NCBI GenBank assembly: GCA_030678995.1 | Contig: JAUXTQ010000038.1 | Span: forward strand, 1 to 64,000 | Source of the DNA: Caulobacter sp. | GTDB taxonomy: Bacteria; Pseudomonadota; Alphaproteobacteria; Caulobacterales; Caulobacteraceae | Reading direction: 5' to 3' | DNA length: 64,000 nucleotides | Shown: positions 25,840-34,427 of the stretch, in pieces | How positions within the stretch are numbered: the first letter of the stretch is position 1 | Layout: the number at the start of each line of letters is the position of its first letter | The notes under the pieces: model-generated | Databases searched by the model: none | Told to the model about the DNA's origin: nothing | What the model saw: the letters and a program-made list of their open reading frames with translations, nothing else | Position numbers and translations under genes: made by a program

Positions 25840-28731
25840 ATGGGGGGCGCGTTGGACGATCTGGTTAGCGACTTCATCGCGGAGACGCGCGAAGGCCTGG
25901 AAGCACTCGACAGCGAACTCGTTCGCTTCGAACAACAACCCGATGACCCAGAAACGCTCAGCGGCATCTTTCGCCTGATGCATACGATCAAGGGGACCTG
26001 CGGGTTTCTTGGTCTCGGCCGGCTCCAGGCGCTGGCGCACGCCGCTGAAAGCGTCCTGGGCGCATTTCGCGACGGGGAGGCGGCCGTCACGCCGGCGGCG
26101 ATGTCCGCCATTCTCGAAGCAGTCGACGTTATCCGGGGACTGGTCGATGGCCTGGCTCAGTCTGGATCCGAGCCGGAGGGAAGCGACGAACCTCTGATCG
26201 CCAGGCTTGAAGCACTGCTTACGGCAGAGGTCGCGCCCTCGGCCAAGGTCGAACCGGGGCCGACATCCGGTCCCGCGAAAAGCCTGATCGAGCGGCTTGG
26301 GGGCGACGCGACCCTCGACGCCGCGGCCGAAATGGCAATTGTCCGGTTGCGGCAAGACCCCCAGGTCGGGCCGGCCCTGCTCGATCACGACGTCGATGCG
26401 CTGCAGACCGGGTTGCGAGATGGCCTGACGCGTCTTGCCCGCACCAGGTCCGGGCAGGAATCCCTGGAGGGATTCCTCGATGGCGCCGCGCCCGGTCTCC
26501 TGACGGTGGTCATGCGAGCGGTGTCTGTCGCACTGGGCGAACTGGACATTGACGACGAAACCATTGCCGACCTGACCGCGCTTGCCATGCCCGTCGAGCG
26601 GGCGGCGGCGCAGGAGGCGGCGGCCGCGCCGGAGGGCGTGGCGCCGCCAGCCAGGGTGATCGACAATCCGGCGGCCAGGCCCGCCGCAACCGCCCAGGGG
26701 GAGGGCGGCGCGCAGACCATTCGCGTCAGCGTCGACGCCCTGGAACATCTCATGACCGTGGTCAGCGAGCTGGTCCTGATCCGCAACCAGTTGATCCAGA
26801 CCCTGCGGCTGGTCCCTGAAAGTCCCTTCGCCGCGCCGCTCAACCGCCTGAACCAGGTGACGAGCGAACTGCAGGAAGGGGTCATGACCACCCGCATGCA
26901 GCCGATCAGCGGGGCCTGGGCGAAGCTGCCCCGTCTTGTCCGTGACCTGGCGAACGACCTCGGCAAGCGGATCGACCTCGTGATGGCGGGGCAGGAGACG
27001 GAGCTGGACCGCCAGGTCCTTGAGCTGATCAAGGACCCCCTGACCCACATGATCCGCAATGCCGCCGACCACGGGCTCGAAAGCCCGGCGGAAAGGCGGG
27101 CGGCGGGAAAGTCGGAGACCGGGCGCATCTCGTTGCAGGCCCGCCACGAGGGCGGCGCGATCGTCATCGAGGTGGCGGATGACGGGCGCGGCCTGTCGGC
27201 CGAGAAGATCCGGGCCAAGGCCATCGCGGCCGGGCTTCTGACCGCGGCGCAGGGGGAGCAGGCCTCCGACGCCGATGTGCGTCAGCTGGTCTTTCTGCCC
27301 GGCTTTTCGACGGCCGCGGAGGTTACCAACGTCTCCGGTCGCGGCGTCGGCATGGATGTCGTTCGCACCAACATCGAGAAGATTGGCGGCACCATCGAGG
27401 TGACCTCAGTCGAGGGAAACGGCGCTCGCTTCATCATCCGGATTCCCCTGACCCTGACCATCGTGTCGGCCCTTATCGTTGAATGCTGCGGCGAGCGGTT
27501 TGCCGTTCCGCAATCGTCCGTGGTCGAACTGGTCAGCGCCAGCGGCGGTTCAGGGCGGAGCGTGGAATACATCGAGGGCGCCGCGGTGCTGCGCCTGCGG
27601 GACCGACTGTTGCCCTTGGTTTCGCTTCAGAACCTGCTGCAACTCGAGGCTTCCGAAGAGGCGTCCGCCGAAGCCTGCATCGTCGTGACCCGCGTCGGAG
27701 CCTTCACGTTCGGCGTCATTGTCGACCGCGTGTTCGACATCGAGGAGATCGTCGTAAAGCCTGTCGCCACGGTCCTGCGGCACCTGCGGCTCTATTCCGG
27801 CGCGACCATTCTGGGCGACGGGTCGGTGATCCTGATCCTGGATCCGAAGGGAATGTCGGTCGAGGCCGGCGCGGGTCAGGTGGAAGGCACGGCCGCCGAA
27901 CCCGGCGAACTCGCGGCGGCAGCTGGCTCAACCGCAACCAGCGAGGCGCTGCTGATCTTCCGGGCCGGCCAGGACACGCTCAAAGCGGCGCCCTTGGTCG
28001 CGGTATCCCGAATTGAAGAGATCGACGCGAAGCAGTTCGAGCGGGTGGATGGCCGTACGGTGATCCAGTATCGCGGCCGGCTGATGCCGGTGGTCGATGC
28101 CGCGGTGGAACCGGCGAAGGCATGGGAGAACGGCTCGCGGCGCCCCCTTCTGGTGTTCACCCGGGACGAGCGGGCGGTCGGACTTCTGGTCGATGAGATC
28201 GTCGACACGGTTACCTGCGCGGTCGAAGGCGACCTTGGTTCAGGCGGCAGCGCGACCCGAGGCAGCCTGATTATCGGCGGCAACGCGACCGAGCTGATCG
28301 ACGTCGACTATTTCTGGCGCAAGGCCTTCGGCGGTGAGGCCCCGCCGGCGCCAGCGATTGAAGCGACCACGGCGGCGCCGAAGACTACCCGCCGTCTGCT
28401 GGTTATCGACGCCAGCCCCTTCTCCCAGCTTCTGCTCCAGCCTCTTCTGTCGCAGGCCGGCTACGAGGTGGTCGTGGCGCCGGACGCCGAGAGCGCCATG
28501 GCCCTCTACCGCGAGGGCAATCGTTTCCACCTCATCATGGCTGACACCCAGCCGGGCGCCCCGGCGACCCAGGCCTTCGCCCGCACGCTGGCGCAGGCGT
28601 CCGACTGGCACGGTACGCCCTTGCTGAGCCTGGGGCTGACGCCGTCACTGGGCCGGGAACCGACCTTCGACACAACCACCCTGCTGGCCACGGTCTCGGC
28701 GGCTCTCGACGCTGAACGGAGCGCCGCGTGA
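25840..28731 (+). CDS. cheA: Hybrid CheA with two CheW-like domains and a degenerate receiver
   Basis: This 963-residue kinase has an Hpt with acceptor His48 (LMHTIKGTCG), a linker, a dimerisation helix pair (ALEHLMTVVSELVLIRNQLI) and an HATPase with N box HMIRNAADHGLE and G boxes VADDGRG and [10 protein letters not shown] first CheW-like domain spans about 540-675 (ALIVECCGERFAVPQSSVVE) and a second spans about 700-825. A C-terminal receiver-like domain lies at about 845-960. The receiver keeps a candidate acceptor Asp (LIMADTQPG), but the acidic pair is reduced to VIDAS and the conserved Lys is missing. It probably phosphorylates the divergent CheY and long regulator. Confidence 0.93.
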   Translation: MGGALDDLVSDFIAETREGLEALDSELVRFEQQPDDPETLSGIFRLMHTIKGTCGFLGLGRLQALAHAAESVLGAFRDGEAAVTPAAMSAILEAVDVIRGLVDGLAQSGSEPEGSDEPLIARLEALLTAEVAPSAKVEPGPTSGPAKSLIERLGGDATLDAAAEMAIVRLRQDPQVGPALLDHDVDALQTGLRDGLTRLARTRSGQESLEGFLDGAAPGLLTVVMRAVSVALGELDIDDETIADLTALAMPVERAAAQEAAAAPEGVAPPARVIDNPAARPAATAQGEGGAQTIRVSVDALEHLMTVVSELVLIRNQLIQTLRLVPESPFAAPLNRLNQVTSELQEGVMTTRMQPISGAWAKLPRLVRDLANDLGKRIDLVMAGQETELDRQVLELIKDPLTHMIRNAADHGLESPAERRAAGKSETGRISLQARHEGGAIVIEVADDGRGLSAEKIRAKAIAAGLLTAAQGEQASDADVRQLVFLPGFSTAAEVTNVSGRGVGMDVVRTNIEKIGGTIEVTSVEGNGARFIIRIPLTLTIVSALIVECCGERFAVPQSSVVELVSASGGSGRSVEYIEGAAVLRLRDRLLPLVSLQNLLQLEASEEASAEACIVVTRVGAFTFGVIVDRVFDIEEIVVKPVATVLRHLRLYSGATILGDGSVILILDPKGMSVEAGAGQVEGTAAEPGELAAAAGSTATSEALLIFRAGQDTLKAAPLVAVSRIEEIDAKQFERVDGRTVIQYRGRLMPVVDAAVEPAKAWENGSRRPLLVFTRDERAVGLLVDEIVDTVTCAVEGDLGSGGSATRGSLIIGGNATELIDVDYFWRKAFGGEAPPAPAIEATTAAPKTTRRLLVIDASPFSQLLLQPLLSQAGYEVVVAPDAESAMALYREGNRFHLIMADTQPGAPATQAFARTLAQASDWHGTPLLSLGLTPSLGREPTFDTTTLLATVSAALDAERSAA

Positions 28732-29285
28732 GCGCGGAGGGCGCATCCGGTATTGACCTGCAAGGCGCCGCCGAGGGTCTCGTCTCGGTGCGCATTGGCG
28801 GCCAGGCGTTCGGAATTCCGGTGCTCCAGGTCCAGGACGTCATCGCACAGGGAACCACCAACCGGGTGCCGCTCGGACCGCCCGAGGTCGCGGGATCCCT
28901 GAATCTTCGCGGTCGAATCGTCACCGCCATCGACATGCGCCGGCGCCTCGGCATGGAGCCGCGGCGGTCCGCCGACGGGCACATGTCGGTCATCGTCGAA
29001 CGCCATGGCGAGCTCTACGCCCTGCTGGTGGACGATGTCGGCGATGTGCTGTGGCTTCCCCCGACCTTGCATGAAGCGGCGCCGTTGACGCTGTCCGCGG
29101 AATGGCGAGGGCTTTCCCTGGGGCTCTATCGGCTGGAGGGGGAGCTGCTGCTCGTCCTCAACATCGCCGAGGTGCTCACGCTCTCCCGCCAGGCCCCCGC
29201 CTCCCCGGCCGCCGCCGTGGCGAGAGACGCCGCCAGACCAGAACAGGAGCCCGCCGTCGCCGACGGCGCCCTGGTGACCCGATGA
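28728..29285 (+). CDS. cheW: CheW coupling protein of cluster 2
   Basis: This 185-residue CheW fold includes GLVSVRIGGQAFGIPVLQVQ, VAGSLNLRGRIVTAIDMRRR and YALLVDDVGDVLWL, plus a disordered Ala/Pro-rich C-terminus of about 30 residues. It starts at GTG overlapping the cheA stop. With the two CheW-like domains of the kinase it should link the haem receptor to the array. Confidence 0.93.
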   Translation: MSAEGASGIDLQGAAEGLVSVRIGGQAFGIPVLQVQDVIAQGTTNRVPLGPPEVAGSLNLRGRIVTAIDMRRRLGMEPRRSADGHMSVIVERHGELYALLVDDVGDVLWLPPTLHEAAPLTLSAEWRGLSLGLYRLEGELLLVLNIAEVLTLSRQAPASPAAAVARDAARPEQEPAVADGALVTR

Positions 29286-29313
29286 TCCTGTTTGAGCCTT
29301 CCGGAGAGACCCG

Positions 29314-31335
29314 ATGACCAACACATCCGCCGCCAGGCAGCAGTATGAGGCGACCGACGCCGTTGGCTCGGCGCCCAGTCTTTTCGAGCGCCTCGGGGGC
29401 GCCGCCGCGGTTGAGGGGGCCGTCGAGCTGTTCTATCGAAAGGTCCTCGCTGATCCTCGCCTCAGCGGCTTCTTCAGCGGCGTGAACATGAAGCGCCAGA
29501 CGGGTCGCCAGCGGGCGTTCCTGACCATGCTGATGGGCGGACCGGCGGCCTATGAGGGGCCGGGCCTTCGGGCCAGCCATCGGCGGCTCGTCGATATGGG
29601 TCTCAACGACGTCCACTTCGACGCGGTGGTGAAGCACCTGGCCGACACGCTGCGGGATCTGGGGGCCGCCGAGGCCGACATCGCCGAGGTCGGGACGCTG
29701 GCGGAGTCCGCTCGCGCGGACGTGCTCGATCGCGGAGGCGAGGCCGCCGCGAGCCAGGTGGCCGTGGCGCGCCCGGGCGCGGCCAGCTCAGGGGTCGATC
29801 AGACCGAACTGCGGCGGTTGCAGCAGATGCTCGACGAGGCGCCCTTCAATGTGATGCTCTGCGACCTGGACGGGTTCGTCGTCACCTACGCGAACCAGGC
29901 GACCATCCGCACGCTTCGGTCCATCGAACACCTGCTTCCGATCAAGGCTGAGGCGCTCGTCGGCACGAGCATCGACCTGTTCCACAAGAACCCGGCCCAC
30001 CAGCGGCGGATGCTGGCCGATGAGCGTAACCTGCCCCACCAGGCGACGATCGAGATTGGCGGCGAGTACCTCGATTTGCTGGTCACACCGGTCCGCAATC
30101 CTGACGGACGCTATGCCGCGGCGATGGCGACCTGGTCGATCGTGACCGAGCGGGTCAAGGCGGAGCGCGACAACCGCCGCCTGCTGCAGATGCTCGATGA
30201 CATGCCGTTGAACGTCATGCTCTGCGACCCGGAAGAGTTCCGCATCACCTATGTCAACAAGCGCTCCATCGAGACCTTGAGGCCGCTCCAGCATCTGCTT
30301 CCGGTGTCCGTCGACAAGCTGGTGGGACAGTGTTTCGACATCTTCCACAAGAACCCGGCCCATCAGCGCCGGATCGTCGGCAACCCGGACGCGCTGCCCC
30401 ACCGGGCCATGATCAAACTGGGTGATCATGATCTGGACCTCAACGTCGCGCCGCTTCGCGACGAGGCCGGCGGCTATCTCGGCGCCATGCTGACCTGGTC
30501 AGTGGTGACCGAGCAGATGCGGTTCATCGGGAGGGTCACCGAGTTCAGCAAGGAGGTCGCTGACGCCGCCGACAGCATGCGGGGCATGGCCCAGACCATG
30601 GCGGCCAGCGCCGAAGAGAGCAGCAACCAGGCGGCGGCGGTCGCCGCCGCATCCGACGAAGCCTCCTCCAATGTCCAGACGGTCGCCTCCGCGGCCGAAG
30701 AGCTGTCGGCTTCGATCCAGGAGATTACCCGCCAGGTCGAACAGTCGAGCAGCATCTCGAGACAGGCGGTGGACGAGGCGCTCTCGACCGACGAGACGAT
30801 GCGCGGCCTGGCCGACTCCGCCGAGCGCGTCGGCGAAGTGGTCGGATTGATTCAGGAGATCGCCTCGCAAACCAAGCTTCTTGCGCTCAACGCGACGATT
30901 GAGTCCGCCCGCGCCGGCGAAGCCGGCAAGGGGTTCGCGGTGGTCGCGTCGGAGGTCAAGAACCTGGCCGATCAGACGGCCAAGGCGACCAAGCAGATCG
31001 CCGAACAGGTCGGCTCCATCCAGAAGGCGAGTCAGGCCGCGGTGGCCGCGATCGAGAGCATCCGGCGCACCATCGAACAGGCGAACGAGGCCTCTTCGGC
31101 CATCGCCAGCGCCGTTGAGCAGCAGGGCGCGGCTACCCAGGAGATTACGCGAAACGTCCAGGAAGCCGCGACGGGCACACGGGAGGTGTCGTCGAACATC
31201 TCCGGCGTGACACAGGCGGCGACGGAAAACGCCCTTGCCGCCGCCGACATGCTGCAGGCTACGCACGGGCTCGCGGGCAAGGCCCAGGAGCTGGACACGC
31301 TACGCTCCGAGATCGAAGCCTTCATGAAGCAGTAG
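29314..31335 (+). CDS. Soluble chemoreceptor: truncated haemoglobin, two PAS domains, MCP signalling domain
   Basis: The 673 residues contain no membrane segment. Residues about 20-120 are a group-1-like truncated haemoglobin: SLFERLGG start, [15 protein letters not shown] with Tyr41 in the distal B10 position, and proximal His89 in LRASHRRL. Two near-identical PAS domains follow (about 165-285 and 290-405), each containing [10 protein letters not shown]. The MCP domain has the tip [20 protein letters not shown]. It lacks the C-terminal CheR-binding pentapeptide seen on the first receptor. It probably senses O2, NO or redox state. ATG 29314 has GGAGAGA upstream. Confidence 0.92.
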   Translation: MTNTSAARQQYEATDAVGSAPSLFERLGGAAAVEGAVELFYRKVLADPRLSGFFSGVNMKRQTGRQRAFLTMLMGGPAAYEGPGLRASHRRLVDMGLNDVHFDAVVKHLADTLRDLGAAEADIAEVGTLAESARADVLDRGGEAAASQVAVARPGAASSGVDQTELRRLQQMLDEAPFNVMLCDLDGFVVTYANQATIRTLRSIEHLLPIKAEALVGTSIDLFHKNPAHQRRMLADERNLPHQATIEIGGEYLDLLVTPVRNPDGRYAAAMATWSIVTERVKAERDNRRLLQMLDDMPLNVMLCDPEEFRITYVNKRSIETLRPLQHLLPVSVDKLVGQCFDIFHKNPAHQRRIVGNPDALPHRAMIKLGDHDLDLNVAPLRDEAGGYLGAMLTWSVVTEQMRFIGRVTEFSKEVADAADSMRGMAQTMAASAEESSNQAAAVAAASDEASSNVQTVASAAEELSASIQEITRQVEQSSSISRQAVDEALSTDETMRGLADSAERVGEVVGLIQEIASQTKLLALNATIESARAGEAGKGFAVVASEVKNLADQTAKATKQIAEQVGSIQKASQAAVAAIESIRRTIEQANEASSAIASAVEQQGAATQEITRNVQEAATGTREVSSNISGVTQAATENALAAADMLQATHGLAGKAQELDTLRSEIEAFMKQ

Positions 31336-31341
31336 AGAGGG

Positions 31342-31365
31342 TTCGGCCGGTGTGCCGGCCGGACC
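31342..31365. terminator. Bidirectional hairpin between convergent receptor and cheR
   Basis: CGGCCGG and CCGGCCG (31344-31361) form a seven-base stem with a TGTG loop, between the stop of the rightward receptor and the stop of the leftward cheR. It probably terminates transcription from both sides. Confidence 0.55.
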
Positions 31366-31368
31366 CGG

Positions 31369-32208
31369 TCAGGCCGTTCTGGCGAGGGCCGCCGGAACGG
31401 TGGACGGCCGGTAGAGGCCCGGGGCGCCGGGGGTCAGCTCGAAAGCTTCGGTGATTCCGATGACGGTCTCGGCGCTTCCGAGGAACAGCGCCCCATGGTC
31501 GGCCAGCGCCGTTGCAAGGTCGGCGAAAATGGCCCGCTTCTGCGGCACGTCGAAGTAGATCAGGACGTTGCGGCAGAAGATGACGTCGAAGGTCCCCAGG
31601 CCCGCTGCTCCCTGCAGCAGATTCTGGGGGCGGAACGAGACCATCTGTTGCAGCGCCGGGGAGACCCGCCAGGCGGCGCCTTCTTGCGTGAACCAGCGAT
31701 TTCGCCGGGCCTCTGACAGACCCCGGTTGACCTCGAAGTCCGTGTAGAGGCCGGATCGGGCTTTTGCGAGAATGGACTCGGACATGTCGGTGGCAACGAT
31801 TTCCGTCCGCCAGCCCGCCAGCGCCCCGCCGGCCTCCTGCAGCAGCATGGCCACGGAATAGGGTTCCTGACCGCTCGAACAGGCGGCGCACCAGATGCGC
31901 AGGCTCCGGCTCGCGCGTCGGGCCTCGATCAGGCCCGGCAGCACCCGTTCGGCCAGCAGGTTGAAGGGCGTGCCATCCCGGAAGAAGAAGGATTCGTGGG
32001 TGGCCATGGCGTCGACGCAGCGCCGCAGCAACACCTCCGGCGCGCCCAGCCTCAATCGGGTGAGAAGCGCCGGAACGTCTGGCAGTCCTTCCGCCCGGGC
32101 AATCGGGGCGAGCCGGCTGAGCACCAGGTAAGCCTTGTCCGGCGTCAGGGCGAGGCCGGACCGCAGCCGCACCAGCTGGCGGAAATGGTCGAAATCAAGG
32201 TCTGTCAT
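31369..32208 (-). CDS. cheR: Chemotaxis methyltransferase CheR of cluster 2
   Basis: This 279-residue CheR has an N-terminal helical domain (FRQLVRLRSGLALTPDKAYL, TRLRLG) and a methyltransferase core with [19 protein letters not shown]. Late motifs are FDVIFCRNVLIYFD and LFLGSAETV. The usual SAM motif A-G-C-S-S-G-x-E is C-A-A-C-S-S-G-Q-E here, within normal variation. ATG 32208 overlaps the cheB stop as ATGA. Its target is presumably the adjacent haemoglobin receptor. Confidence 0.94.
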   Translation of the reverse strand: MTDLDFDHFRQLVRLRSGLALTPDKAYLVLSRLAPIARAEGLPDVPALLTRLRLGAPEVLLRRCVDAMATHESFFFRDGTPFNLLAERVLPGLIEARRASRSLRIWCAACSSGQEPYSVAMLLQEAGGALAGWRTEIVATDMSESILAKARSGLYTDFEVNRGLSEARRNRWFTQEGAAWRVSPALQQMVSFRPQNLLQGAAGLGTFDVIFCRNVLIYFDVPQKRAIFADLATALADHGALFLGSAETVIGITEAFELTPGAPGLYRPSTVPAALARTA

Positions 32209-33278
32209 CGCACCAGTTCCATTGTCCTGCGCAGCCATGGTCCAATTTCCGCAAGGGGCAGGACGCCCTGCGCAAGACCCGTCGCCGCGGCGGCTCCGGG
32301 CATTCCCCAAACGACGCTGGAAGCCTCGTCCTGAACAACAAACCGGCCGCCGGCGCGGGCCACGGCTTCGCAGCCCTTCGCCCCATCCGAACCCATGCCG
32401 GTAAGGATGGTCGCGACCACGCCCCGGCCGTAGGCCAGGGCGGCGCTGCGAAGGAGTGGATCGACCGCCGGCCGGCAGAAGTTTTCCGGTGGATTCTGAT
32501 TCAGCCGTACGACAGCCGGACCGTTCTCCCGATCAACGGTCATGTGCCAGCCGCCGGGCGCGACATAGCATCGGCCGGGCTGGACGATCTCGCCGTCCCG
32601 GCCTTCGGCGCAGGGCCGGTCGCCGGCGCGCGACAGCTGTTCGGCGAGCAGCGCCGTGAAGGTCGCGGGCATGTGCTGGGTCAGCAGGATGGGTTGCCGC
32701 ACGGCGCCCTTGAGGGCCTCGAAGAGCTTGAGCAGCGCGGGCGGCCCGCCGGTCGAGGCGCCGATGGCCAGCACTTCGGGAACGGCCTGGCCCGGGCGGG
32801 AGGCGGGCGGCGGCGTACACGCCGGCGTCGCGATCGCCCTGCGGCGGGGCGCCAGGGCGCGGAGGCGGGCAAGAAGGTCGATGCGAAAGGCCTCGGCGCC
32901 GGCGATGCCGTTCTCGGGCTTGGCCACATAGTCCGCCGCCCCGAGCTGCAATGCCTTCAGGCTGATCTCGGCGTTTCGGCGGGTCAGGGTTGAGACCATG
33001 ATCACGCGCACCTGCGGGTACTCCGCCACGATCCGCTGAAGGGCCGTCAGGCCGTCCATGACCGGCATCTCGATGTCGAGCACCACCAGGTCGACCGGGT
33101 GGCGCGACAGTTCACGAAGGGCGAGCTCGCCATTGGAGGCCGTGGCGACAACCGTCAGGTCATCTTCGGCCTCGACTTGGCGCGCAATGAGCCCCCGGAC
33201 GACCGCCGAATCATCGACAATCAAAACTCGCGTGGCGTTCTTCGGTGCGATCGGGGCAGGGGGCAAGGGACCGTTCAA
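32205..33278 (-). CDS. cheB: Chemotaxis methylesterase CheB of cluster 2
   Basis: This 357-residue protein has a receiver with the Asp pair in VLIVDDSAVVRGL, acceptor Asp in LVVLDIEMPVMDG, and a methylesterase domain. The catalytic Ser is in IGASTGGPPAL, the His in [12 protein letters not shown] and the Asp in TGMGSDGAKG. The only start in frame before the receiver is TTG 33278; a TGA lies eight codons further upstream. It precedes cheR with translational coupling and is transcribed toward the receptor. Confidence 0.94.
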   Translation of the reverse strand: MNGPLPPAPIAPKNATRVLIVDDSAVVRGLIARQVEAEDDLTVVATASNGELALRELSRHPVDLVVLDIEMPVMDGLTALQRIVAEYPQVRVIMVSTLTRRNAEISLKALQLGAADYVAKPENGIAGAEAFRIDLLARLRALAPRRRAIATPACTPPPASRPGQAVPEVLAIGASTGGPPALLKLFEALKGAVRQPILLTQHMPATFTALLAEQLSRAGDRPCAEGRDGEIVQPGRCYVAPGGWHMTVDRENGPAVVRLNQNPPENFCRPAVDPLLRSAALAYGRGVVATILTGMGSDGAKGCEAVARAGGRFVVQDEASSVVWGMPGAAAATGLAQGVLPLAEIGPWLRRTMELVR

Positions 33279-33551
33279 GGAGAGGCTGGCCTGTGCATTT
33301 CAATTGGAGCGAGAGCGGGCGCCGCACCGAAGTGGGCCATGTATAGATAAGGAATATGAAAGAAAAAATGGTTAATGGAAACCGGTGTCACCCACCGAGT
33401 TAACATCCAGTGGGCTGAAAGGCGGTTATCATGGGCATTATAACTATAACAGTGTGGCCAAAGGCAGGGTCGTCTGGTAACCGTGTTATCAAATCAGGCT
33501 CTAATCTATACACCTGAAGTGTAATTACAGTGTCCTCAGGGGGGGGGAGCA

Positions 33552-34382
33552 ATGAGTGGCGGCTCGTTCGGCATCACTGGAGAGCAGATAAGGGCAGCGC
33601 GGGCGCTCGCGCGCCTTGAGCAGGCGGAGCTGGCTCGCCTGTGCGGCCTCAGTCTCGAGACGATCAAAAGGCTGGAGCGGATCCGCGGGCCCGTTGACGC
33701 GAACACCCGCACGCTTAACGCGATCATTGAGGCGCTCAGCGGCCTGGGCATCCAGTTCGACGGATGCGAGGATGGTGGTGTCGGCGTCTGTCGTCTCCCG
33801 GCGCGGATGGCGCGGGAGGCGGGCCATCGCCACGCGCCGCCTCCGAAGCGCGAGACCCAACCGCTGCGTCGGCTGATCTTCCACAGCGTGGCGAACGTGG
33901 CGTCCAGGCAGGACTTCAAGGCGTCCATTGACGAGATCAGCCGGTCGTCCGCCATACAGAACGAGCAGCTTGGCATTACCGGCGTTCTCTTCTCCTCCAA
34001 CGGCCGGTTCCTGCAGGTTATTGAAGGGCCGAAGGATAGTGTGAGGCAGGCTTTTGGGGCCATCTCATGCGACCCGCGGCATTCGATGGTGACCGTCCTC
34101 CAGGATCGCGACGTCGCCATCCGGCTGTTTTCTGACTGGAGCCTGTGTTGCGGACGGTTCGCTTCGGACGATGCAATCCTGAAGGGGGAGCCTTCGCTGG
34201 ACGATGGCTTTCGGCCCGAGACACTTTCGCCCGCCGGAGCGCTAGGTCTGCTGAGTGTCGTGCGGGATATGCAGGCCGCTCCCCCCAGGACCAACCGTCC
34301 GGTCTCCGGCGTCTGTCCGCTCGCCGACAACTGCCTGGACGAAACATGCTCGGCCAGCAACGGCTTCCATGGCGCGGCATGA
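33552..34382 (+). CDS. XRE helix-turn-helix protein fused to a BLUF domain
   Basis: The protein has 276 residues. Residues 8-65 form a Cro/XRE-type helix-turn-helix (ITGEQIRAARALARLEQAEL, CGLSLETIKRLERI). Residues about 105-200 form a BLUF flavin domain: RRLIFHSVANVASRQDFKAS, NEQLGITGVLFSSNGRFLQV, DPRHSMVTVLQDRD, FSDWSL. The flavin-contact Asn137 and Gln155 are present, but the photochemically essential Tyr is Phe110 (codon 33879-33881). A Cys-bearing tail ends the protein (GVCPLADNCLDETCS). It could be a light- or redox-responsive DNA-binding protein. The GGGGGGAG upstream supports ATG 33552. Confidence 0.88.
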   Translation: MSGGSFGITGEQIRAARALARLEQAELARLCGLSLETIKRLERIRGPVDANTRTLNAIIEALSGLGIQFDGCEDGGVGVCRLPARMAREAGHRHAPPPKRETQPLRRLIFHSVANVASRQDFKASIDEISRSSAIQNEQLGITGVLFSSNGRFLQVIEGPKDSVRQAFGAISCDPRHSMVTVLQDRDVAIRLFSDWSLCCGRFASDDAILKGEPSLDDGFRPETLSPAGALGLLSVVRDMQAAPPRTNRPVSGVCPLADNCLDETCSASNGFHGAA

Positions 34383-34427
34383 CTGCGTCAACTTGTCGCA
34401 GCCGGGCCGCCCTGACCCCTGGGGCGT

